A DNA stretch of 64,000 bases. Source: Geothermobacter ehrlichii. Lineage in GTDB: Bacteria; Desulfobacterota; Desulfuromonadia; Desulfuromonadales; Geothermobacteraceae. A program made the position numbers and the translations under genes. The stretch spans positions 186,001 through 250,000 of the forward strand of contig NZ_VNIB01000001.1 of the NCBI RefSeq assembly GCF_008124615.1, given 5' to 3'. Each line of letters begins with the position of its first letter. The stretch's first letter is position 1. Below, piece after piece: positions 46,665-55,834 of the stretch. The notes beneath the pieces were generated by a model, which did not search any database, had not been told where the DNA came from, and saw only the letters and a list, made by a program, of their open reading frames with translations.

Positions 46665-47417
46665 TCAGAAGGAAGGGACACGGTCTGTCATGGTCTGACG
46701 ATAGTATTTCCTTCGATGAAACCGCCGTTCGAGACGGGTCCGCAGGTGAAACAGGTGAAAGGTGGTCGCCCGAAACAGGCGGATGCGTTTCGCCTTGGGA
46801 ATCTGGCCGGGGAATTCTTCTTCCAGCCGGATCGGCAGCGGCACGATGCAGGCGGTCCTGAAGCCGTAGTCCCATTCCCGGTCGAGAGCCACATCAAAGG
46901 GCAGGCACATCGGCAGCATTCTGTCGACGCAGCATTGTGCAGCATGCCGGTTGACAAAATAGGCGCCGGTGTTCTTCAGCACCCTGAGATTGTAGGCCAG
47001 CCGGTACCCTCCGGAAATCTCGGCGAAGGGCAGATACTCTCCCTCGCGCGAAGAGGTCAGGCGCAGCATGTCCCAGTAGGTTTCGTGTTCGCAGGCGCTT
47101 TGCAGGATGCCGGCTATGTTTTCCGGCAGGGTGACGTCGTCCTCAAGAATCAGGGCGTGGGAACACTCCGACTGCAGAAAGGTCCGCAGGGCCTTGATGT
47201 GACTCAGATAACATCCTATTTCACGCTTGTTCGTCTCTTTGCCGGTGAGGATGTGGTAGCGCCGCTCGTCGTATCCTTCGACCGGCTCCTGTAGCCTGTC
47301 GCCGTAGATGCCGTCGATCCGCTGAAAGGGGATCTGCAACGTTTCCAGCTGGCGGCGCATATGGTCCCAGCGCTGGGTGGCGTGTTCGAGATTGATGACG
47401 TATGCATGAAAATTCAC
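46665..47417 (-). CDS. GT25-family LPS glycosyltransferase (a)
   Basis: A 250-residue enzyme of the LgtB/Lex2B-type GT25 family. The pattern is AYVINLEHATQRWDHMRRQLE at the N-terminus, REIGCYLSHIKALRTFL, ALILEDDVTLPENI (acidic metal-site motif), and LPFDVALDREWDYGF. The GTG (complement of 47415-47417) with AGAGG upstream gives the family start VNFHAYVINL; the longer frame is not supported. It is the last gene of a five-gene minus-strand block. Confidence 0.85.
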   Translation of the reverse strand: MNFHAYVINLEHATQRWDHMRRQLETLQIPFQRIDGIYGDRLQEPVEGYDERRYHILTGKETNKREIGCYLSHIKALRTFLQSECSHALILEDDVTLPENIAGILQSACEHETYWDMLRLTSSREGEYLPFAEISGGYRLAYNLRVLKNTGAYFVNRHAAQCCVDRMLPMCLPFDVALDREWDYGFRTACIVPLPIRLEEEFPGQIPKAKRIRLFRATTFHLFHLRTRLERRFHRRKYYRQTMTDRVPSF

Positions 47418-47445
47418 GGGAGCACTACCTCTGCGTGTCTGAACA

Positions 47446-48267
47446 TCAGTCCTGTGGCCGGGCCTGGCGGGCCAGTTTCCTGTCCTTGGCAAGCGTACTG
47501 AACCTAACATATTGCGTGCAACAATTCAGGTAGAATTTCCACAGGCCGCGGGTCAGCGGATAGAGCAGGCGCATGGTGCCTTCGAGCCGGACCGTTTTGT
47601 CCCAGCGCAGGTTGTCGTCGAGGGTGTCGATGCAGGACGGGGCCTGGTCGTTGGGCAGAACCGGCGAGGGGGTGACCGAAAAGGTTCGAAGTCCGGTCAG
47701 CCAGACGGCTCCGTGCAGGGTATCGACGGCGAGCCAGTTTTTCTGCATCAGCTTCTCGAGACGTTCGGCGGCCCGCAGGTTGAGCATGTACCCATAGGCG
47801 CCTCCCGGGATGCCCAGTTGCCGCGACAGCATGGCGCTCGTTCCTGGAAGGGGACGGATGGTTCGGGTGGAGCGGTAGTTCTTCTGCCGGCCTAGAAAGC
47901 GGACCAGATCCCAGCAGTCCCGTTCGTGACGAAGGGCTGCCAGGACTGCCGGCAGTTCGTCGGTGAGAATGGAGTCGTCCTCGAGTACGACCGCGCACTC
48001 GATTCGATGTTCGATCATGTGACGGTACACGTTGCGGTGCCCGAGGACACAGCCGAACTCCCCGTTGGAGAGGTCGCGTCCGTAAAAGAGGCGCCGCTTG
48101 ACCGGTTCGTAGGCCGGGTGGGCCAGCAGGTCGAGTTTGCGGCCGTCGACGCCAGGGATGAACTGAAAGCTGAGGCCGAGTTCAGTCAGTCTCCTGCGGA
48201 TGCTCTCCTGCCGGGATGTGGCGTCTTCCAGGGTGATGATGAAGATGGGACAGCCGTTGTCTGTCAT
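47446..48267 (-). CDS. GT25-family LPS glycosyltransferase (b)
   Basis: A 273-residue paralogue of the preceding type. FIITLEDATSRQESIRRRLTELG, GEFGCVLGHRNVYRHMI and CAVVLEDDSILTDELPAVL show the GT25 domain; AVDTLHGAVWLTGLRTFSVTPSPVL is the donor-side end. It diverges strongly from (a), so it is not a recent duplicate. It lies 28 bases upstream of (a) in the minus-strand block. Confidence 0.85.
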   Translation of the reverse strand: MTDNGCPIFIITLEDATSRQESIRRRLTELGLSFQFIPGVDGRKLDLLAHPAYEPVKRRLFYGRDLSNGEFGCVLGHRNVYRHMIEHRIECAVVLEDDSILTDELPAVLAALRHERDCWDLVRFLGRQKNYRSTRTIRPLPGTSAMLSRQLGIPGGAYGYMLNLRAAERLEKLMQKNWLAVDTLHGAVWLTGLRTFSVTPSPVLPNDQAPSCIDTLDDNLRWDKTVRLEGTMRLLYPLTRGLWKFYLNCCTQYVRFSTLAKDRKLARQARPQD

Positions 48268-48321
48268 GGTCCTCGATCGGGTTGTCGGATGGTTAGGGCC
48301 CGGTGCCGTCGAAGATCGCGG

Positions 48322-49320
48322 TCAGTACTTTTTTCGGCGCGGCAGAAACAGGCGCCAGAACCGTCGCCAGGCCCTGCGCATCTGCCGGTAGGCCTGCATC
48401 TGTGGTCGGTGGTACATGTCGTACAGCTGCCGTTCCCGTTTCAGTCCCCACCGGCTGCGGTTGCGGCGAAAGGCCAGCGGCAGGGGCTGGTCGAAGATGT
48501 TGGCGAGAAAGGTGGCGTAGGTCTGCGCCCGCAGAGATTCCGGCTCCCGGCCGTCCCGGAACCAGGGCTGAGCCAGCATGCTTTTGTAAAGCTCCTCGTC
48601 CTGGTCGATACGCCTGACTTCCTCGACCACGGCTTCCAGGGAAGCGAACTGGTGGCAGTTGACGAATGCCCGCGGGTTGAAGATGTTCGCGATGTCCGGG
48701 TCTCCCCAGTAGATGGGGATGGCGTCGACGGCCGCCGCCTGCGCGAACTTTTCCGTCAGGTAGCCTGGGTGGGAGCAGTTTTCGAAGGCGATGGCGAACT
48801 TGTGTCGGGCCTGAAAGGCATGCTTGTCTGTCACCGGACCGCCGACGTTGTTGCGCCAGCTGCCGCCTGAGTTAACCTGCCTGTACTGTGAGAGCAGCTC
48901 GAAGATGCGGACCCGCTCCTCGGCACTGTTGCGGGTATTGGACATGACGTAGGCGCAGAAGTCGGTTTTCTGTCGCGCCACTTCGTCGGGATTCTTGCGG
49001 GGGCGGAGCAGGGCGGCATAGTCCCGGCGGTAGAGCCTGATCAGCGGCAGCCAGACGTACCGGTCGGCAAAAGAGAGCTTTTCGAAGGCCATGGCATAGT
49101 CGCTGACGGCGAAGTCGGGAGTGACGTTTTCGCCGGTGACGAAGATCCGCACGCCGGGACATTTCAGTACATCATAACCGTCGATGGAGTGAAAGACATA
49201 GTCGGCCTTATGGCCGTCGGTCCACACGAAATCATAGCGGTCGTCGACGAACGCGAGAATGTTTTCGATAAAATCCCGTTGGGAATCGACGGCGGCTATG
49301 CATTTGACGGCTCTGGTCAT
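48322..49320 (-). CDS. GT10-family fucosyltransferase-like protein (a)
   Basis: A 332-residue protein with the GT10 core pattern: FCAYVMSNTRNSAEERVRIFELLSQY, HKFAIAFENCSHPGYLTEKFAQAAAVDAIPIYWGDPDIANIFNPRAFVNCHQF. This matches alpha-1,3/1,4-fucosyltransferases that use GDP-fucose, though donors vary in LPS loci. The basic C-terminus (RRAWRRFWRLFLPRRKKY) could aid membrane association, as in Helicobacter FucT. Confidence 0.85.
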   Translation of the reverse strand: MTRAVKCIAAVDSQRDFIENILAFVDDRYDFVWTDGHKADYVFHSIDGYDVLKCPGVRIFVTGENVTPDFAVSDYAMAFEKLSFADRYVWLPLIRLYRRDYAALLRPRKNPDEVARQKTDFCAYVMSNTRNSAEERVRIFELLSQYRQVNSGGSWRNNVGGPVTDKHAFQARHKFAIAFENCSHPGYLTEKFAQAAAVDAIPIYWGDPDIANIFNPRAFVNCHQFASLEAVVEEVRRIDQDEELYKSMLAQPWFRDGREPESLRAQTYATFLANIFDQPLPLAFRRNRSRWGLKRERQLYDMYHRPQMQAYRQMRRAWRRFWRLFLPRRKKY

Positions 49321-49356
49321 GATCCGGTCCGGTGCGCCCCTTCGTGGAGGCCTCCC

Positions 49357-50157
49357 TCAGGATTCGCGCCAGTAATCCCTGATCCAGGGAGTGGGGCGGC
49401 AGGCCTTGTAGATCCGTTTCCATCCACGGGCCGCCTTGGGCGAATCCGGAGAGGACCATCGGCCGGCCATGGCGTCCCTGATGTCGGGGTGTCCGTGAAA
49501 GGCCAGCACCTTGGTTCCTGCCGGCGGCCGTGACGGCGTGACGAAGTGGCGCAGGACGGCCCAGGGCAGGCAATGGAACTTGAACGACCTGAACCAGGCT
49601 TCCGGCCAGAAGTTCAGCTTGCCGTATTTCCGGATCACCATGGCAGACAGGTATTCCTGGGAGGCGGTGCCGTACTGGCGGATGATCGGCTCCGGGTCCG
49701 CTTCGAATGTAGTGCGGACATATCCCAGGGTGCCGACAACGAACGAATAGCAGGTGGCCTGGCCGACATGGTCGCCCTTGGTGTTCCAGTCGTTGATGAT
49801 GTAGAAACCGTCCCCTTGCGGATAGGCGAACAGCTCGTCGAGATTGTCCATGATCAGGACATCGAGATCGAAGAAGAAGACCCTTTGCCCCTGCAGCCCA
49901 CCGAGGTCGTCGGCACACAGCCCGGCTTCCTTGCGGTAGGCGTAGCGGTTGTGCTCGGGTGCGATGTCCATTGCCGGTTCGGGATGCCGGATGATCTCCG
50001 GGTTGAGCCCTGGCAGCGGCTCGTCGGAGAAGAGATGGAAGGCGACCGGGAACGAAGTATTTCGCCTGATCATGGCGTAGAGGATGTTGACGTCCTCTTC
50101 GCCGTAGGCGTCGCCCCACAGGATGCTGATGATGTGAACGGGAGATTTCTCGGGCAT
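49357..50157 (-). CDS. Putative GT-A glycosyltransferase
   Basis: A 266-residue protein. VHIISILWGDAYGEEDVNILYAMIRRN at the start, RVFFFDLDVLIMDNLDELF (DxD motif around residues 97-99) and the C-terminal FHGHPDIRDA resemble GT8-like or related sugar transferases. No close subfamily could be named. It lies between the two GT10-like genes on the minus strand. Confidence 0.7.
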   Translation of the reverse strand: MPEKSPVHIISILWGDAYGEEDVNILYAMIRRNTSFPVAFHLFSDEPLPGLNPEIIRHPEPAMDIAPEHNRYAYRKEAGLCADDLGGLQGQRVFFFDLDVLIMDNLDELFAYPQGDGFYIINDWNTKGDHVGQATCYSFVVGTLGYVRTTFEADPEPIIRQYGTASQEYLSAMVIRKYGKLNFWPEAWFRSFKFHCLPWAVLRHFVTPSRPPAGTKVLAFHGHPDIRDAMAGRWSSPDSPKAARGWKRIYKACRPTPWIRDYWRES

Positions 50158-50190
50158 GAATAATCCGTTGGTGCTCAGGGTCTGATTGAT

Positions 50191-51219
50191 TCAACCAAGG
50201 AATGTTCGCACTTTTTTCAGCGCATTTCCAGTTTTCCAGCACGCAAAGGAGAGAAAGTCGGCTGGATGGCGCATCCGCATTACCCGTCGGCCGTAGATGA
50301 CGCCTCCCGGCTTCTGGTCCGGCGAATCGTCGGTCGTTATGATGCGCTCGAGCATGGCGGGCAGGTTGTAGTCCTCGAGGACGCGCCTTCTCGCTTCCAG
50401 TACCGCGTCGAGGCGCCGCTCGTATTCGCCTTCGCGGGAAAGAACCGCGCGGATGGTCGCCAGGGCGCCGTCGAAATCATCGATATTGATCGGAATCAGG
50501 CTGTCTTCCGGAAAGTAGTCGAAGACATTCGGGCAGCCGCAGTAGATCGGAACCGAGCAGGCGAGAAAGGCGTCGGCGAGTTTCTCGGTCCACAGGTGCG
50601 GCGCGATGTGGTTTTCGATCACCAGGTGAAATTTGAAGGGATCGAGAGCCTCGTATTTCTTTTCGACGAACCTGACTCCGTGGCCGAAGATTTCGAGTTC
50701 GGGCAGTTCCTTTTTCAGCCGCCAGGTGAAATCAAAGCGCCGGGCGTGCATGGTGTGGGCCTGCCGTTTGGATGAGCAGACGGTCGAGATCAGCTCGGTT
50801 TTGGGAACCGTCGGTGCGTTCTTGATGTCGTCGTAGCTCTTGCCGTAGAACCAGATGTTGCCGGTCTGGGAGCGGATGGCGTTGGGATGGGGCAGGGCCC
50901 ATTCTTCCTGGTTGGTCAACACCCTGGCGAACTGGCCCGCAAAGGCCTTGCCGTAGCGGGTGACGGCGGAAGGCTCAGAGGTGATCAGGATGGTGTTGCT
51001 CCGGGGACAGGCCAGCTCTTCCCGGCTGCCCGGCAGGATGCGCGGGAGGTCGTCCAGCACGACCAGCCAGTCGTAGTCGCGACAGAAGGGGTCGGAAGTG
51101 AATGCACACGCCCCCCATTCAGGACGACCGCCTGGGCATTGTCGTGCCCAGGGGAAGTCGGGTTTGCTGCCGCTTCGGAAGACAAGTTTGACTCGGATTT
51201 TGTTTTTTGGCTTTGCCAT
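50191..51219 (-). CDS. GT10-family fucosyltransferase-like protein (b)
   Basis: A 342-residue protein with the GT10 C-terminal pattern: FHLVIENHIAPHLWTEKLADAFLACSVPIYCGCPNVFDYFPEDSLIPIN. The N-terminal half (LVVLDDLPRILPGSREELACP, ILITSEPSAVTRYG) differs from the other GT10-like protein. It is the first gene of the minus-strand block; its ATG is the complement of 51217-51219, and the 188-base gap to 51407 should hold its promoter. Confidence 0.8.
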   Translation of the reverse strand: MAKPKNKIRVKLVFRSGSKPDFPWARQCPGGRPEWGACAFTSDPFCRDYDWLVVLDDLPRILPGSREELACPRSNTILITSEPSAVTRYGKAFAGQFARVLTNQEEWALPHPNAIRSQTGNIWFYGKSYDDIKNAPTVPKTELISTVCSSKRQAHTMHARRFDFTWRLKKELPELEIFGHGVRFVEKKYEALDPFKFHLVIENHIAPHLWTEKLADAFLACSVPIYCGCPNVFDYFPEDSLIPINIDDFDGALATIRAVLSREGEYERRLDAVLEARRRVLEDYNLPAMLERIITTDDSPDQKPGGVIYGRRVMRMRHPADFLSFACWKTGNALKKVRTFLG

Positions 51220-51407
51220 GGGATGGAATTTTGCTAAACCTGAACCGGCAAAAAAAGTGTAAGGGCTTGTTTGCCGGATTATTTGAAAGTTTTGGCTCGA
51301 CGTTTGTAAAAACCACCTCTTTTATCCTCGTTTCATGCCTGTTGTCAAATCCAAAAGGGCTGAAGACGGGTCTCGTAGATCGGTCTCCCGACGCAAGAGA
51401 GTTTTTC

Positions 51408-51675
51408 ATGGATCTTCCACTGCATTCCGTCTGTATCCCCGCCTATAATCACGAACGCTACATTCTCTCCTGTCTGGAAAGCATCAGGGCTCAGACCTAT
51501 CCAAGGCTGGAACTGACCGTCATCAATGACGGCTCCCGGGACCGGACAGCCGAACTGCGGAAGCTTTTCTCGAGCGTTGCCGCCATCGTTTCGAGCGGGT
51601 CGAACTGGTGCGAAGCAGAACAGGGGGGGCTCAGACGTGTAACGGGTTGCTGGAATTGGAGCAAGGGGACGAGTT
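51408..51675 (+). pseudogene. Broken GT2 glycosyltransferase (5' fragment with frameshift)
   Basis: From the ATG at 51408 the frame reads a normal GT2 start: SVCIPAYNHERYILSCLESIRAQTYPRLELTVINDGSRDRTAE (in two parts of the usual domain). Near 51555 the GT2 sequence continues in another frame (EAFLERCRHRFERVEL, then VRSRTGG and TCNGLLELEQGDEF), implying loss of one base. It then stops at about 51675 where an IS30 transposase tail takes over. About a quarter of a usual GT2 remains, so it is not functional. The intact open frame running from here to 51806 is a chance chimera. Confidence 0.7.
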
Positions 51676-51830
51676 TCAAACGCCTGGCAGAGGCGACTCT
51701 GAAACGAGTCGTTGACAAGCTGAACACCCGGCCGAGAAAGTGCCTCTGCTACCGGACACCCCTGGAGGTCTTCAACGAGACTGTGGGTGGTGCACTTGCA
51801 ACTTGAATCTGCTTTCTTTGAAAATTGATT
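51660..51830 (+). mobile_element. IS30-family transposase remnant (C-terminal end)
   Basis: From about 51663 the frame reads KGTSFKRLAEATLKRV, then DKLNTRPRKCLCYRTPLEVF, then a stop at 51804-51806. This is the well-conserved C-terminus of IS30-type DDE transposases (the LN-RPRK-LGYRTP-EVF pattern). Only the last ~47 codons remain, with perhaps the right end of the element just after the stop (GGTGGTGCACTTGCAAC region); the left end and the catalytic core are gone. It marks an old insertion and deletion within a GT2 gene. Confidence 0.7.
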
Positions 51831-51874
51831 GTCGGTGGGCAGTAGTAAGGTAGAGGTGCTTGTGGATATTTATA

Positions 51875-53086
51875 ATGGATTCAGGGGTGTTCTCCTTGTA
51901 TAGCAACTTTGTTTCGTGTCCGGAAAAGTATGTAACTGTCTGCATCATCCTGATGTATGTCGCCATTCTTTTTTGGTGCGTACCGTGGATGATGACGTCG
52001 TCGATTCCTGTTGTTCTGTTGATTGCTCTTTTCTTGCTGGAAAAGGAGGCCCTTTTTGCTGAATTGAGGTCTTATCGGACTGAAATTGTTCTTGTTCTGC
52101 TGATTCTTTGCCTTGGTGTCGTGTTCTCCTGGCTGCCGGAGAAATCGGTCAAAGGGGGCTATGACTTTGCACGCGGTATCGTGTTTTTTTTCCCTGCTTG
52201 TATTTTGGTGCGGCGATATCCTGAGAAGGTGAAAAGCTTGTTCTGGCCATTATTGATCACGGCCATTATTTTTTTCTTGGCAGCAGCGATCTGGGTTTAT
52301 ACGCAAAATTTTGCAGTTCCACGTGGTTTTCTCAAAGGTCTTATTTCCTGCTTTCGGCATTACAATGCCTTTGGTACCTGTACGGCGTTGCTGGCGGGGC
52401 TGAGTCTGGTCGGGTTGCTGTTTCATGATGGAGCCCTGGCGGTTCGCCGGCTGGCGTGGGCACTGCCTGTCGCCGGGATGGCACTGACCGTCGTCAGTGG
52501 TTCCCGTGGAAGCGTTGTCGCCCTGCTGGTTGCCATTGCCGTCACTGTCGGTTGCCGCCTGAAGCGCGGGCGCCTTGCGTGGTTTCTCGGTGGCAGTACC
52601 CTGTTGGCCTTTTTTCTGTACCTGCTGCAGTCCGGAATCCTTGGACGACTTCTTCCCGGCTGGTATCGGGGCGGTGATTTTACCAGCGGACGAGTACTGA
52701 TCTTCCGGTCCATACTCGATGCCGTCTGGGAGCAGGGGCGGTGGTTCGGTTTTGGCATCAACAGCTACAGGTATCTCGACGTGGCTCAGCCACTCAGGTA
52801 TCGCCTCATGCTGCCGCACAATGTTTTTCTCGAAGCCTGGTTTTCGCTGGGGATTGTCGGCTGTCTGCTGGCTGCGCTGCTGGTGGCAAGGCTTCTGTTC
52901 AGACTGCATCGTCGACCTGTGCACGGTATGCTTTACTATTCAGGGCTGGCAATTGTTGTTTTCTATCTGATGCGCGGGCTGGTGGACATGAAACTTTTCA
53001 GCCAGTATTATCCGGCGGCTCTGGCCTTCGGCTTCGGGTTGATGCAGGGGGCGGGGAGTCCGTCTTCGGGAAGGTTGGAACAATGA
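51875..53086 (+). CDS. O-antigen ligase/polymerase family membrane protein
   Basis: A protein of about 403 residues with ten or more membrane helices and a large periplasmic loop (residues ~250-320), the architecture of WaaL/Wzy proteins. The Wzy_C-like stretch has SGSRGSVVALLVAI and, in the loop, GGDFTSGRVLIFRSILDAVWEQGRWFGFGINSYRYL and LPHNVFLEAWFSLGIVG (the HN-type motif seen in ligases). Ligation of O-antigen to core is the likely role; polymerisation is the alternative. The 5' end is AT-rich. An upstream TTG at 51860 is a possible start. Confidence 0.83.
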   Translation: MDSGVFSLYSNFVSCPEKYVTVCIILMYVAILFWCVPWMMTSSIPVVLLIALFLLEKEALFAELRSYRTEIVLVLLILCLGVVFSWLPEKSVKGGYDFARGIVFFFPACILVRRYPEKVKSLFWPLLITAIIFFLAAAIWVYTQNFAVPRGFLKGLISCFRHYNAFGTCTALLAGLSLVGLLFHDGALAVRRLAWALPVAGMALTVVSGSRGSVVALLVAIAVTVGCRLKRGRLAWFLGGSTLLAFFLYLLQSGILGRLLPGWYRGGDFTSGRVLIFRSILDAVWEQGRWFGFGINSYRYLDVAQPLRYRLMLPHNVFLEAWFSLGIVGCLLAALLVARLLFRLHRRPVHGMLYYSGLAIVVFYLMRGLVDMKLFSQYYPAALAFGFGLMQGAGSPSSGRLEQ

Positions 53087-53658
53087 AGGACGTGGTTCAG
53101 GGCTATCTTCGGGCCCATCTCGACCTGATTGAACAGTTGCACCGGCATCCCGGGCCGATGCTGGATCTGGCGGCCCGACTGACACGGACCCTGTCATCGG
53201 GAGGGCGGGTCTTCGCCTTCGGCAACGGTGGCTCGGCGGCCGACGCCCAACACTTCTGCGCTGAACTGGTTGGTGGTTTTCGGCTGAAGAACGCTCATCG
53301 CGCCGCCGTTTCCCTGGTGGCGGATGCAGCTGTCCTGACAGCCCTGGGCAACGACTACGGCTACGACGAAATCTTTGCCGTACAGCTCAGGGCGCTGGCC
53401 GCTCCCGGTGATCTGGCCCTGGGGCTGACGACCAGTGGCCGCTCGCCGAATGTGCTGCGCGGGCTTGAAACCGCCCGCGAACTCGGAGCACAGACGGTCT
53501 GTCTCTGTGGCAACCATACCGAATTGGTCGGACCGCTTGCCGACCTGGTCCTTTCGATTCCCGCCGACGAGACATCGCTGATCCAGGAGGCGCACGGCAT
53601 CGTTCTGCATCTTTGCGCCCTGCTGGTCGAGCGTGCGGAACAGGAGCGATGCCGATGA
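53083..53658 (+). CDS. gmhA: Sedoheptulose-7-phosphate isomerase
   Basis: A 191-residue SIS-domain enzyme that makes D-glycero-D-manno-heptose 7-phosphate, the first step to ADP-heptose for the LPS inner core. Motifs: GGRVFAFGNGGSAADAQHFCAELVGGF, LTALGNDYGYDEIF, GLTTSGRSPNVLRGLE and the C-terminal QEAHGIVLHLCALL with the catalytic His. It overlaps the end of the ligase gene and its stop overlaps hldE (ATGA). Confidence 0.95.
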   Translation: MKDVVQGYLRAHLDLIEQLHRHPGPMLDLAARLTRTLSSGGRVFAFGNGGSAADAQHFCAELVGGFRLKNAHRAAVSLVADAAVLTALGNDYGYDEIFAVQLRALAAPGDLALGLTTSGRSPNVLRGLETARELGAQTVCLCGNHTELVGPLADLVLSIPADETSLIQEAHGIVLHLCALLVERAEQERCR

Positions 53659-55109
53659 CCGCCGTCGAGCACTTTCTGGCCGGTTGTGCCGATCTCGAGG
53701 TTCTGGTGGTCGGCGACCTGATGCTCGACCACTACCTGTTCGGTCAGACCGGACGCATTTCTCCGGAAGCGCCGGTACCGGTGGTCCGTTTTCTGTCCGA
53801 AGAATTCCGCCCCGGTGGTGCCGCCAATGTCGCCCTGAACCTGCGCCGACTGGGCTGCCGGGTTCACCTGGCGGGGGTGGTGGGGGATGATGCCGATGGC
53901 CGTTCGCTGCGGCGGCTGGTGGAACGGGAAGCCGTCTGCACCGCCGGCATTGAAACCGATGAGGGGCGTCGGACGACCCGCAAGACCCGGATCATCTCCC
54001 GCAATCAGCAGGTTCTGCGCATCGATCGCGAGGATGTGGTTCCCCTGGGAGCGGAATGGGTCGATCTGCTGCTGAACCGGCTGCTGCCCATGATCGAGAC
54101 CTGCCGCCTGGTTCTCTGCTCCGACTATGGCAAGGGCAGCCTGCCGCCGGCGCTTCTTTCAGTGCTTGTCGACCGTTGTCGCCAGAGACAAGTGCCGGTG
54201 CTGATCGATCCCAAGGGAGTCGACTACACGCCGTACCGGGGTGCGTCGCTGCTGACGCCGAACAGAAGCGAACTCTGCCGGGCGGCGCGGCTCGATCCGG
54301 GCGACAGTGACGATGCACGCCTGTTTGCCGCCGCCCGGCGTCTGGTCGGCGAGCTCGACCTGGATGGGATGCTCGTCACGCGCAGTGAAGAGGGGATGAC
54401 CCATGTCGACCGTGAGGGCCGTCTGCTGCACAGCAGCGCCCGGGTCAGGGAAGTTCACGATGTCGCCGGCGCCGGGGACACGGTGCTGGCGGTGGTCGGC
54501 GCTGCGGTCGCTCTCGGTCTGGAGATGCCGGAAGCCATGCGGCTGGCCAACCTGGCCGCCGGCATCGTGGTTGGAAAGCCGGGGGTAGCGGCGGTGTCCC
54601 CCGATGAGCTGAAAAATGCCGATCGTCCCCGTGACAAGCGCATCGCGGCGTCCCGGCTGGAGCAGATTGGAAACGAGGCGCGTGCTCTCGGGCGCCGCAT
54701 CGTCTTCACCAACGGCTGTTTCGATCTGCTGCATGTCGGTCATGTCAGGTATCTGCAGAAGGCCAGGGAGTTCGGCGACCTGCTGGTGCTCGGCCTGAAT
54801 TCGGATGCTTCCATCCGGCGGCTCAAAGGGGAGCGACGACCGCTGATCGGCCAGGAGGAGCGGGCGCAGATTCTGGCTGCTCTGGACAGTGTCGATTACA
54901 TCGTCGTTTTTGACGAGGACACTCCCATCGAGCTGATCCGGGCCCTGCGGCCGGACATTCTGGTCAAGGGCGGTGACTACGCACCCGAAGAGGTGGTCGG
55001 CAGGGAATTCGTCGAAAGTTATGGCGGTCGTCTCGAGCTGGTGACCTTCGAGGCCGGCAAGTCGACCACGGCCATTGTCGAGAAGATTCTCGATACCTAT
55101 CGCGACTGA
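53655..55109 (+). CDS. hldE: Bifunctional heptose-7-P kinase / heptose-1-P adenylyltransferase
   Basis: A 484-residue two-domain enzyme. Residues ~1-320 are a ribokinase-type kinase (VLVVGDLMLDHYLFGQTGRISPEAPVPVVR, DPKGVDY, DVAGAGDTVLAV), and ~345-484 a nucleotidyltransferase with the HxGH site in TNGCFDLLHVGHVRYLQ and LNSDASIRRLKG. The ATG at 53655 has AGGAG eight bases upstream; the ATG two codons earlier is too close to it. Length and order match E. coli HldE (477). Confidence 0.96.
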   Translation: MTAVEHFLAGCADLEVLVVGDLMLDHYLFGQTGRISPEAPVPVVRFLSEEFRPGGAANVALNLRRLGCRVHLAGVVGDDADGRSLRRLVEREAVCTAGIETDEGRRTTRKTRIISRNQQVLRIDREDVVPLGAEWVDLLLNRLLPMIETCRLVLCSDYGKGSLPPALLSVLVDRCRQRQVPVLIDPKGVDYTPYRGASLLTPNRSELCRAARLDPGDSDDARLFAAARRLVGELDLDGMLVTRSEEGMTHVDREGRLLHSSARVREVHDVAGAGDTVLAVVGAAVALGLEMPEAMRLANLAAGIVVGKPGVAAVSPDELKNADRPRDKRIAASRLEQIGNEARALGRRIVFTNGCFDLLHVGHVRYLQKAREFGDLLVLGLNSDASIRRLKGERRPLIGQEERAQILAALDSVDYIVVFDEDTPIELIRALRPDILVKGGDYAPEEVVGREFVESYGGRLELVTFEAGKSTTAIVEKILDTYRD

Positions 55110-55738
55110 TGACGTCCGTGCCCGTAAGAGGACGCCCCGCGGTCTTTCTCGATCGTGACGGAACCCTGATCGAAGAGCGCGATTACCTGTGTCGTCCGGA
55201 AGATGTCGTTCTTCTGCCGGGGGCGGCCGAAGCGGTTTGCCGGCTCAACCGGGCCGGCATCGCCGTTGTTGTCGTGACCAACCAGTCGGGGGTGGCGCGT
55301 GGTTATTTCGATCTGGCAGTGGTTGGACGGATTCACAGGCATCTCGACCGTCAGCTGGCCTGTTCGGGGGCCCGTATCGATGGTTATTATGTCTGTCCGC
55401 ACCATCCGACGGAGGGCGATACGCCCTGGCGTTGCGACTGTGAGTGTCGCAAGCCGAAGCCGGGGCTTCTGCTGCGGGCTGCCACCGAGATGGGGATCGA
55501 CCTGTCCCGTTCCTTCATGATCGGTGACAAGATATCGGATTTGCAGGCCGGCGAGAAGGCGGGGTGTCTGTCCCTGCTCGTGCGCACCGGTTACGGCGAA
55601 TGGGTGCTGACCAGCCATCCGCACCGGGCGGAGCGTGCCTTTTCCAGTCTTGCCGCCGCCGTCGATTTTGTCCTGCAGGACCAGGGACTGTGGCGGGGCA
55701 ACGGCACTGGCCGGCGCATTGACCCTAAAGAGGATTAA
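55109..55738 (+). CDS. gmhB: D,D-heptose 1,7-bisphosphate phosphatase
   Basis: A 209-residue HAD phosphatase that removes the 7-phosphate between the two HldE steps. Motif I is VFLDRDGTLIEE, motif II VVTNQSG, and the zinc-binding loop reads CPHHPTEGDTPWRCDCECRKPKPG, followed by MIGDKISDLQAGEKAG. With gmhA and hldE this completes ADP-heptose synthesis except the epimerase HldD, which is not in the window. Confidence 0.95.
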   Translation: MTSVPVRGRPAVFLDRDGTLIEERDYLCRPEDVVLLPGAAEAVCRLNRAGIAVVVVTNQSGVARGYFDLAVVGRIHRHLDRQLACSGARIDGYYVCPHHPTEGDTPWRCDCECRKPKPGLLLRAATEMGIDLSRSFMIGDKISDLQAGEKAGCLSLLVRTGYGEWVLTSHPHRAERAFSSLAAAVDFVLQDQGLWRGNGTGRRIDPKED

Positions 55739-55834
55739 TGGTATGTTTCGAATCCTGAAAAAGGGCTGGAGATGACAGGTGCTCAATCGGCTCTGAACGA
55801 TCTGTTCGGGGCTTTTTGACTTTTGGGGGACTTG

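Noticed and set aside
48322-51219. Calling the two GT10-like proteins true fucosyltransferases that make Lewis-type antigens
   Set aside because: The family match is good, but no GDP-fucose synthesis genes are in the window and GT10 members in LPS loci can use other donors.
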